A DNA stretch of 64,000 nt, taken from the NCBI RefSeq assembly GCF_025345615.1, contig NZ_JAODWD010000006.1, positions 310,001 to 374,000 of the forward strand, written 5' to 3'. The notes under the pieces were generated by a model. It was given only the letters and a program-made list of their open reading frames with translations. It did no database searches and was not told the DNA's origin. Below are positions 54,011-61,494 of the stretch, one piece after another. The stretch's first letter is position 1; each line of letters starts with the position of its first letter. The stretch is from Mycobacterium deserti (GTDB lineage: Bacteria > Actinomycetota > Actinomycetes > Mycobacteriales > Mycobacteriaceae). Made by a program: the position numbers and the translations under genes.

Positions 54011-56137
54011 TTACGTGTGGTCGATCACGGCCATCGCGTCGTCGGTGAGGCTCGACACGTAGAGGCGGGCGCCGTCGGAACTGATCGCCATGAAGTCGAC
54101 GTCGGAGTCTGAGCTGAGCGCATGCCGGACGGTCCCGAGCACCTCGAACGTCGATGTGTCGATCGCCGAGACCGAGCCGTGCGCGCCGGCGACGTAGGCC
54201 AGGCTGCTGTCCGGACTGAACACCACATCGGCGGCGGCCAGGCTCAACGCGATGACACCGTCTGCCACTGTGTCGGTTTCGGTGTCGATGACGGCGATCA
54301 CGGCATCGCTGTCACGCAAAACGGTGGCAAACACCCGCGATCCGTCCGGCGTGGCGGCCAGACCCGTTGCGGTGCGGTCGACGATGTCGATCGTGCCGAT
54401 CAGCGAGTTGACGCTGCCGGTGTGGGCCGGGTTGGCGTCGATCACCGACACGGTGCCGTCCACCGCATTGGCCACATAAACCTTGCCGTTGGCCGCCGCG
54501 ATGCTCCACACACCGTCGTCGAGGACGACGGTGTCGACGGTCTGCGCGCTTCGGGTGTCGATGACCGACACGGTGCCGTCGAGTGCGTTGGCCACGTACA
54601 GCAGTGCGCCGCTGACCGCCATACCGAACGGCGAGGTGCCGACCCGGATGCGGGCGGTCTCCGCGTGACGGCCGGCGTCCTTGGCGAGTTCGACGACCGA
54701 GACGGTGTCCTCGCCGCCGTTGGCGACGTAGAGGCGGCCGTCGTGGGCGACGAGGCAGGTCGGCACGCCACCGACCGCGATCACCGACATGCCTGCGGCG
54801 GCGCCGATCCCGATGACTGACACCGAGTCATTCTGCTGATCGGCGACATAGAGGTGGTCGTCGACGATCACGACGCCCGCGACGCCCGTGCCGACCGGGA
54901 CGGCTTCGTCGGTACGCGTCAGCTCTGTCTTCCGCACAGGAATGTCGCCGACCGCCAGTGTTTCGGTGGGCTTCTCGCCGTCGGACACAGTGAAGGTGAA
55001 CTCGTCGGTCGCGACGCTTCGGCTCGCGCGGCCGGCGCGCAACCTGCCGGCGTCGGTGGGTGTGTAACGGTAGTCGACGATCCGCGTCGTACCCGTGTCC
55101 GGTATGACGGTGAAATCGACTGTGCCGTAACGCGACTGGCTGATTGACACAACGACTCGCCCTGCCGGGTCGGCGACGCGGAACGAACCGGTGAATGCGC
55201 CGTCGTCGGCGGGCTCATCGCGGACGGCGTCGCTGATCTGCGAGGACGTGTCGAGCGACAACGTGCCGTCCGGGTGCGCCGGTGTGAACGCCCGACTGGC
55301 CGGGCTGCTCCCGAACTCGCGACGCACCCAGGCCAACACCGCCCATAACACCGGCGTCTGGGCCGGTGTGGCCGGGCCCGGGGCGAAGAACGGTGTGAGC
55401 GCCGCGGTAAGCAGGCTGGCCGCGACGCCGATGAAGCCGGTGGGTGCCACCATCGGTGCGTCCGTCTTGCCGGCGGGCACCACCGGGCGTTCGTCGGGCA
55501 CCACAGTGTCCGTCGCGAACGTTGTGCGCGACAGGTTGGTCTGCACTCGAACCGGCGCCTCGGGCGCGGTCGCGAGGTCCGTCGACAGCGCAGTCACGCC
55601 GTCGTGGTGCTTGTGTCCGGGGGCCTCGCCGGATGCGGCGGCCGGGAAGGAGCCGGCGTTTGGTGAGTCGACCGGTTCGGGCGCGATGACGACGGGCTCG
55701 GCGGGTGCGAGGGATGCGGGAGCTTGTTCCTCGCCCTCCCTCGCCGGCGGCGCCTCGTCCTCCTCGTTCGCGTCGATCGGCGGTTCGCCCTCGATCAGAC
55801 CGCCGGAGCTGTCGATCGTCACGGGCGGCGACTTGCCCTGCTCGACGATCAGCGGACGGTCGACCGGCGAGGGAGTCGGATCGGTTTGCGCAGGGGGCGT
55901 CGAGTCGTCGGGCTCGGGGTTCGGCCCTGGCGCGGCGGACTCGGCGGGTGCCGTCGCATCGGTGGACTGCCGTTCGGCCGAGGGCTCCGCGGACGGATCG
56001 TTCCCGAGTTCGTCGGCCCAGGCCATACCGGGTGTGGTCGCCGCCGCGACGCCGAGGCCGAATGCCACCGCCAGGGCGCTGACGCGACCGACATACGTCG
56101 CAAAGCCCCGCCGCGCGCTGGGCTTGCTGCACGACAT
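54011..56137 (-). CDS. Secreted YVTN/YncE-type beta-propeller surface protein
   Basis: A 708-residue exported protein. The signal peptide is about 1-42 (cleavage near GMAWAD). A low-complexity Pro/Glu/Ala region spans about 45-165. A mycobacterial surface-protein module follows with ASLLTAALTPFFAPGP and LWAVLAWVRREFG (about 235-275), then an Ig/cadherin-like beta domain (about 290-400, ending FTFTVSDGEKPTETL). A C-terminal propeller (about 410-708) repeats blades such as LYVADQQNDSVSVIG, LYVANGGEDTVSVVE and VYVANAVDGTVSVID. It is probably displayed on the envelope for binding. The ligand is unknown. Confidence 0.85.
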   Translation of the reverse strand: MSCSKPSARRGFATYVGRVSALAVAFGLGVAAATTPGMAWADELGNDPSAEPSAERQSTDATAPAESAAPGPNPEPDDSTPPAQTDPTPSPVDRPLIVEQGKSPPVTIDSSGGLIEGEPPIDANEEDEAPPAREGEEQAPASLAPAEPVVIAPEPVDSPNAGSFPAAASGEAPGHKHHDGVTALSTDLATAPEAPVRVQTNLSRTTFATDTVVPDERPVVPAGKTDAPMVAPTGFIGVAASLLTAALTPFFAPGPATPAQTPVLWAVLAWVRREFGSSPASRAFTPAHPDGTLSLDTSSQISDAVRDEPADDGAFTGSFRVADPAGRVVVSISQSRYGTVDFTVIPDTGTTRIVDYRYTPTDAGRLRAGRASRSVATDEFTFTVSDGEKPTETLAVGDIPVRKTELTRTDEAVPVGTGVAGVVIVDDHLYVADQQNDSVSVIGIGAAAGMSVIAVGGVPTCLVAHDGRLYVANGGEDTVSVVELAKDAGRHAETARIRVGTSPFGMAVSGALLYVANALDGTVSVIDTRSAQTVDTVVLDDGVWSIAAANGKVYVANAVDGTVSVIDANPAHTGSVNSLIGTIDIVDRTATGLAATPDGSRVFATVLRDSDAVIAVIDTETDTVADGVIALSLAAADVVFSPDSSLAYVAGAHGSVSAIDTSTFEVLGTVRHALSSDSDVDFMAISSDGARLYVSSLTDDAMAVIDHT

Positions 56138-56255
56138 GTTTCCTCCGGACGACTACACGGGGTCCACAGCTTGCTTCGGGCGTGGTGGTCCGACGTTTGT
56201 CCAGCCAAGGTATCGCCCGCAACGGGGTCGAGGAATCGGGTGAAACCCTACGTTT

Positions 56256-57167
56256 TCAGATCGGCGGCAACTCCAGCCAGTCGTCGACCATGAATGCGTC
56301 ACCCCGCGCGACCAGCGTCGCACCGCCGTGGCCGGGGTAATGCGCCGGGATCACCGCAGCCCGCCGCCGCGACGCCTCGGTGAGCACACGCTTGCGGGTG
56401 ACCGCAGCGGCGACGAAGTCCTCGTCCCATGCGCAGGGGTCGTCCGGACGGTGCAGTTGCATCGGACAGTGGGTCAGATCGCCGACGAACACCGCGGGCG
56501 CGCCGGCATCGAGCCACACCACCGACGACCCCGGTGTATGGCCCGGCGCCGGCCGCAACCGCAGGCAGTCGCTGAGCTGACAGTCCTCCGACCACAACTC
56601 GATCTGGTCCTGCACGGGCGCCACACTGTCGGCGAACACGGTCCGGACGTGGCGCTGCACCGACTCCTGCTCCTCGGTGACCGGCGTGCCCGACTGCGCG
56701 GCCCCGCCCGGCTCGAAGTGCCGGTAGTCGGCCTCGGGCACGAGGTAACGAGCATTCGGGAACGTCGGCACCCACTCATCGCCGTCGCGCATCGTGTTCC
56801 AGCCGACGTGATCGAAATGCAGATGGGTGTTGACCACGACGTCCACGTCGGCGGGCTCGACGCCCGCCTTTCGCAGCGACCCGAGGAAGTCGGTCTGCAG
56901 ATGGTCCAACACGGCCATCCGCGGTCGGGCCTTCTCGTTGCCCGCGCCGGTGTCGACGACCACGGTCAGCCCGTCGACCTCGATCACCCAGATCTGCAGA
57001 ACGATGCGCCACCCGGCCTCGGTCCAGAAAGTCGGGGAGAAGTCGGCGGCGTGCTCACTCCAGGCTTCGGCGGGGGTATGCGGAAAGACCGCGACCGGCA
57101 GGTCGTCGACCTGCCATTCGATGACGCGGGTGAGCGTCGCGTTGCCGAGCCGGATCCGATCTGCCAT
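56256..57167 (-). CDS. Metallo-beta-lactamase-fold hydrolase
   Basis: A 303-residue MBL-fold enzyme with a complete binuclear metal site: THLHFDHVGWN (HxHxDH), RPAPGHTPGSSVVW (His), FVGDLTHCP (bridging Asp) and VIPAHYPGHGG (last His). The layout resembles N-acyl-homoserine lactonases and methyl-parathion-hydrolase-type proteins; it may open lactones or hydrolyse esters, and the substrate cannot be named. It has no signal peptide. The ATG at 57167 is divergent from the methyltransferase gene (58 bases). Confidence 0.85.
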   Translation of the reverse strand: MADRIRLGNATLTRVIEWQVDDLPVAVFPHTPAEAWSEHAADFSPTFWTEAGWRIVLQIWVIEVDGLTVVVDTGAGNEKARPRMAVLDHLQTDFLGSLRKAGVEPADVDVVVNTHLHFDHVGWNTMRDGDEWVPTFPNARYLVPEADYRHFEPGGAAQSGTPVTEEQESVQRHVRTVFADSVAPVQDQIELWSEDCQLSDCLRLRPAPGHTPGSSVVWLDAGAPAVFVGDLTHCPMQLHRPDDPCAWDEDFVAAAVTRKRVLTEASRRRAAVIPAHYPGHGGATLVARGDAFMVDDWLELPPI

Positions 57168-57225
57168 CGAAAGCAGATCCTACGAGTGCGCCGCGGCCAT
57201 GCCGAACCACTTGTACCTTTGGCCT

Positions 57226-58272
57226 GTGACGAGCGATCCCGAAGTCGCCGCCGACCAGGCGCAACGCGTGCAGGCCGCGCTGGCCCGCAGGCTGTACCTC
57301 CGCTCGGTCGCTGCAGGCAAGATCAGCTTGCCCGCGGTGCCGGGCCTGCTCGACGAATATGTCGCCATGTGCGGCAAGCTGTTCGCCGCGGTGGGCCGGG
57401 AGTTCTCGGCTGAGGAGATGGCGCAGGTGCGCTCGGTGCTGGCCGGTCAATTGGCCGAGGCGTACGCGGCGTCGCCGCGAAGCAATATCGTCATCAGCTA
57501 CGAGGCCCCGATCGGACCGGTACTCAACTATCACGTCAACGCCGAGTGGTTCACGGTCGAAGGGGCCTACGAGAACTGGATCAGCACCCGCAAGCCACCG
57601 CTGTTCGGCAGCGAGCCCGACGCGCGGGTGTGGGCGCTGGCCGGCGAAACACCTGACCCTGCAACGCTTCGGGTCCTCGACATCGGGGCGGGCACCGGCC
57701 GCAACGCGCTGGCGCTGGCCCGCCGCGGGCACCCCGTCGACGTGGTGGAGATGACGCCGCAGTTCGCCGAGCAGATCCGTGCCGAGTCCGAGCGGGATGG
57801 GTTGGGCGTGCGGGTCATCCAACGCGACGTCTTCACCGCGCTTGCCGATCTGCGGACCGACTACGGTCTCATCCTGCTCTCGGAGGTGGTCTCCGATTTC
57901 CGCGACACGAGGCAACTTCGCGGCGTGTTCGAGCTCGCCACCCGATGTCTGGAGGCAGGCGGACGTTTGGTGTTCAACATCTTCCTCGCCCGTGATGGCT
58001 ACCTGCCTGACGATGCCGCGCGCGAACTCGGCCAGCAGACCTACACCAGCATCTTCACCCGCGAGGAACTGGGCGCCGCGGCGTCCGGATTGCCGCTGAC
58101 GCTGGTGTCCGACGACTCGGTGTACGCCTATGAGCAGGCGCACCTGCCCGCGGGCGCATGGCCCCCGACGAGCTGGTACGCCGACTGGGTGCGTGGACTG
58201 GACGTGTTCACGATCGAACCCGAGCGTTGTCCGATCGACATGCGTTGGGTGGTCTACCAGAAACCGGTGTGA
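57226..58272 (+). CDS. SAM-dependent class I methyltransferase
   Basis: A 348-residue protein. The N-terminal helical domain spans about 1-140 (ALARRLYLRSVAAGKISLPA, VISYEAPIGPVLNYHVNAEWF). The Rossmann methyltransferase domain has LRVLDIGAGTGRNALALARRGHPVDVVEM-type motif I (about 148-175) and YGLILLSEVVSDFRDTRQL (motif IV region). The substrate is unknown; the N-terminal module resembles tellurite-resistance TehB-like proteins only in general fold. The GTG at 57226 is chosen: TACCTT (57214-57219) ends six bases before it and there is no ribosome site, so a leaderless start is likely; ATG at 57199 is the alternative. Convergent with embB, nine bases apart. Confidence 0.8.
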   Translation: MTSDPEVAADQAQRVQAALARRLYLRSVAAGKISLPAVPGLLDEYVAMCGKLFAAVGREFSAEEMAQVRSVLAGQLAEAYAASPRSNIVISYEAPIGPVLNYHVNAEWFTVEGAYENWISTRKPPLFGSEPDARVWALAGETPDPATLRVLDIGAGTGRNALALARRGHPVDVVEMTPQFAEQIRAESERDGLGVRVIQRDVFTALADLRTDYGLILLSEVVSDFRDTRQLRGVFELATRCLEAGGRLVFNIFLARDGYLPDDAARELGQQTYTSIFTREELGAAASGLPLTLVSDDSVYAYEQAHLPAGAWPPTSWYADWVRGLDVFTIEPERCPIDMRWVVYQKPV

Positions 58273-58281
58273 CCCAATGGC

Positions 58282-61200
58282 TTACGGCTCGATGCGGATG
58301 TGTCCAGGGCTGTAGAGGCCGCTGTGCGTCGAGGTGCCGAAGTCCAGCGTCGCGGGCTGCGCGTCGCGGGCATCGGGGGTGGGTTCGAACTTGCGCAGCG
58401 ACCCCCAGTCGCGGCCCCAGTCCTGCGAGAGGTACGTCGCCATCACCTGCGCGCGCAGCAGCAGGTCGCTGATGCCCAGCAGGCCGCCGTTGAGACCGTC
58501 CTGCCAGGTGTCGGTGTCCTTGCGCTTGGCGTTGTAGTCCGGGGTGATCCTGAACTTCGGGATCTCGGTGACCCCGTTGGCGTGCAGCATCGGCTGCTGG
58601 CATGGGAACGCCATGCCGACGGCCCAGTCCATCAGCACGGGTTCCTCGGAGCCGACGTACTCCTGCACCGAGCGGAGTTCAGGCACCCGCGGCGGGGTGA
58701 CGGCGACCCAATCGCCCGGTGTCAACGAAAGATCCTCCACCACAACGCGTACCGCGACAGCGTCTGACGGGATATCACTGCGTGCGAAGCGCAGGTTGCG
58801 CCACGACGGGACCGGTCCGAGGTCGTAGGGCACCAGCCCGCCGGCGGGAACGGGCGCACCGTCGGGTCCGGGCCGCGCGTACTCGAGTTGCACGCTCTGG
58901 CCTTCACTGCGCCCATTGAACACACTGTCGCCGGTGATGTTGCCTGCCGCGGTGACCACTACGAGCGGATGCGCATCGTCGGGCGGCGCCAGCTGATACC
59001 AGGCCGACGTCAGCCTGCTCTCCTGCTGCGGACCCTCGGCGTAGCTGCCGGCCAGCGGCACGTCGGCGGGGTTCAGCCCGTACGGCAGCGGCACCCTCGA
59101 GCCGTTGACGCCCGGCGTCCTGAGTTTCGTCGGCTGCGCCCAGTCGTAGTCGGTGCCCGGCATCGGCAGCGTCATCCGAATCGTCTCGGCCACAATCTTT
59201 TCCGGCACACCGTTCGGCGTGAACCCCGTCGGTCGCTCGCCGCCCAGCGGACCCAGCGGGCCGTACCGACCGGGCAGCGGCGTCAGGAATCCGTCGCCCG
59301 GGTTCGGCTCCACCAGCACGTCGTCGGCCAACCCGCAGCCGCCGGTGAACGCGCGCAGGTTGGCCCACGCGTTGGAGTACGTCGGGTACTGGCGCACCAC
59401 ACCGGCCAGCATCGAACCGATGAACACAAGGACCATCAGCCCCGCGGCGATCGGCAGCGGCGCGGCGGTGATCGCCCTCGTGAACCGGTCCTGACCCCGG
59501 AACCGGCCGCCGAAGTGCAGCAGGACGGCATAGATCACCACCAGGACGAACAGCGCGAAGAATATTGTGCTGACGGTGATCCCGCCGATGACGGGCATGT
59601 CGTTGTTGAACGGCACGCCGTAGCTCGACACGTACCACCAGCCGTTGGTGGTGGCGAAGCACAACGCCAGCACGAACAGCACGCCCGCAAGGAACGCCAT
59701 GCGGTTGCGGGCCGACCGCAGGACCAGCGGCGACACCAGCACCGTGGCCAGGGCCGCCATGGCCGCGCCGACGGCGGCGAACAGGCCGAAGTGGTGCACC
59801 CACTTGGTCGGCGCGAACGTCAGGAAGAAGATCGTGCCGAAGATGGTGCCCATCAGGCGCCACGCCGGTCCGCGTGCCACACCGGGAACACGCTTGCGTC
59901 GCAACAGGATGAAGATCGACGCGAACAGGCTCAGCGCGGTGATCAGGAAGCCGAACCGCCGCGACAGCGACCCGTCGACGGTCGGCAGAATCAGGTAGTA
60001 GTACCGCAGATTCTCGGTGTACCACTCCTGCGCCGGTCCGATGGCCGTACGAATCCTGGTGGCCTCCAACACCGTTGCGATGGTTTGGTCGGCGAACACC
60101 ACGGTCAGGATCACCGTGCCCGCGGCCAGCAGCGGCAGGACCAGCGGCCACGTGCCGACCAGGCGGCGCCTGCGCACCAGGATCCGAAGGATCGGCCTGC
60201 CGCCCGCCAGCAGCGCCGCGACAGCGATCAGGCCGGTGGGCTGTATCCCCAGCGTGAACGCCGCGGTCATCGTGGCCAACGCCGCGGGTGTCATCCGGCC
60301 CGACACGATGGCCCGCTCGATCAGGACGTAGGTGATCAACGCGCCGGTGGCGATCTGTCCCTCCGGCCGCAACCCGTTGTTGAACGGCATCCACGCCGCG
60401 AGCAGCACCAGCCCGGCCGCCCACATCGCAGCCCTGCTCGACGACACCGCTGGTCCCAGTCGCGGCAGCACTTCACGCGACAGCAGCAGCCAGCACACAA
60501 CGCCACAGACCAGGTCAGGCAACCGAATCCAGATACTGGCGTCGCTGACCGACGACATCGCCGCAAGAAGGTTGTAGTACCAGCCGAACGGGTCTTCCGG
60601 ACTGCCGAACCACCGGAAGTAGTTGGACATGTAGCCGGCGTGCCCGGCGACGCGGGCCATCTGCAACTGGTAGCCGTCATCGGAGGAGTTCGCGCCGATG
60701 ATGTGCCACAGCAGGAAGCCGCCGACGACGGCGACGTCGGTGGAGGTGAAAGTGCGCCAGCGCGTGGGAATCACGCGCTGCATGCGCCTGCCGTCGAGCT
60801 GATCGAGCCGCCACAGCGCCACCAGCGCGACGACGGTCGCCGTCATCGCCAGCAGCATCGCGGTCAGTTTCAGCACGGTCGGCTTGGTGGTGAAGCGGGT
60901 GTCGATGGTGGCCGACATCGACAGCCCGGGCGGCGCCGGGCCGGTCAGATCGGTGAACACCCCGACGATCTGCGGGCGCAGGTTCGGATCGGCGAAACCT
61001 GTTCGCTGCTCGGTGCCGTCGGGTTTGGTCAAGCCGACGAACGTCGCGAACGTCCCCGACTCCGCCGAGGTGATCTCGATGCGCTGGCACTCAGGGGAAA
61101 GCACCCGCGCGCGAGGGACGCTGGCGACTACCACATTTCGGTCGGTGACGTCGACACGCTCGCGGGAGACGTTGACGAACAGTGACTGCAGTGCGGCCTG

Positions 61201-61494
61201 CTTGCCGTCCTTGGGTGCGGTGCCAAGGACTGTGCCGCCGCGAGGCGGCATGGACCGGATGACGTCGCACGGCACCGTGGCCGTCATCGACACCGGCGTC
61301 AGCGAGATCAGCGGCGCCGTCACGCTGTTCATCTGACCGTTCTGCGGCCAGTTCAGCGTCGCGGTGGTCTGCACCACCGGCAGCAGCGGCGTCAGCACCG
61401 AGAACACGACCCCGATCAGACCCGCGATCATGGCGACCCAGCGGGCGATCCTCACGTCGCGGCCCATGGTGGTCGCGTTCGTTTCGCGGTTCAC
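58282..61494 (-). CDS. embB: Arabinosyltransferase EmbB
   Basis: A 1070-residue GT-C enzyme that forms branched arabinan and is a target of ethambutol. It has about 15 membrane helices. The GT-C motif SSDDGYQLQMARV has Asp272-Asp273, and the first outer domain precedes it (about 40-205). RYYYLILPTVDGSLSRRFGF is in the middle, and two carbohydrate-binding-like modules form the C-terminal periplasmic part (about 690-1070, with VSAWYQLAPP-like and FRITPDYN segments). It is third in the emb order (embC-embA-embB), hence EmbB. The GTG at 61494 overlaps the embA stop (GTGA). The ethambutol-region sequence departs from M. tuberculosis (see findings). Confidence 0.95.
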   Translation of the reverse strand: MNRETNATTMGRDVRIARWVAMIAGLIGVVFSVLTPLLPVVQTTATLNWPQNGQMNSVTAPLISLTPVSMTATVPCDVIRSMPPRGGTVLGTAPKDGKQAALQSLFVNVSRERVDVTDRNVVVASVPRARVLSPECQRIEITSAESGTFATFVGLTKPDGTEQRTGFADPNLRPQIVGVFTDLTGPAPPGLSMSATIDTRFTTKPTVLKLTAMLLAMTATVVALVALWRLDQLDGRRMQRVIPTRWRTFTSTDVAVVGGFLLWHIIGANSSDDGYQLQMARVAGHAGYMSNYFRWFGSPEDPFGWYYNLLAAMSSVSDASIWIRLPDLVCGVVCWLLLSREVLPRLGPAVSSSRAAMWAAGLVLLAAWMPFNNGLRPEGQIATGALITYVLIERAIVSGRMTPAALATMTAAFTLGIQPTGLIAVAALLAGGRPILRILVRRRRLVGTWPLVLPLLAAGTVILTVVFADQTIATVLEATRIRTAIGPAQEWYTENLRYYYLILPTVDGSLSRRFGFLITALSLFASIFILLRRKRVPGVARGPAWRLMGTIFGTIFFLTFAPTKWVHHFGLFAAVGAAMAALATVLVSPLVLRSARNRMAFLAGVLFVLALCFATTNGWWYVSSYGVPFNNDMPVIGGITVSTIFFALFVLVVIYAVLLHFGGRFRGQDRFTRAITAAPLPIAAGLMVLVFIGSMLAGVVRQYPTYSNAWANLRAFTGGCGLADDVLVEPNPGDGFLTPLPGRYGPLGPLGGERPTGFTPNGVPEKIVAETIRMTLPMPGTDYDWAQPTKLRTPGVNGSRVPLPYGLNPADVPLAGSYAEGPQQESRLTSAWYQLAPPDDAHPLVVVTAAGNITGDSVFNGRSEGQSVQLEYARPGPDGAPVPAGGLVPYDLGPVPSWRNLRFARSDIPSDAVAVRVVVEDLSLTPGDWVAVTPPRVPELRSVQEYVGSEEPVLMDWAVGMAFPCQQPMLHANGVTEIPKFRITPDYNAKRKDTDTWQDGLNGGLLGISDLLLRAQVMATYLSQDWGRDWGSLRKFEPTPDARDAQPATLDFGTSTHSGLYSPGHIRIEP

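Noticed and set aside
58888..61185. 765-codon plus-strand frame
   Set aside because: Antisense to embB; the protein is Arg/Gln/His-rich with no fold features.
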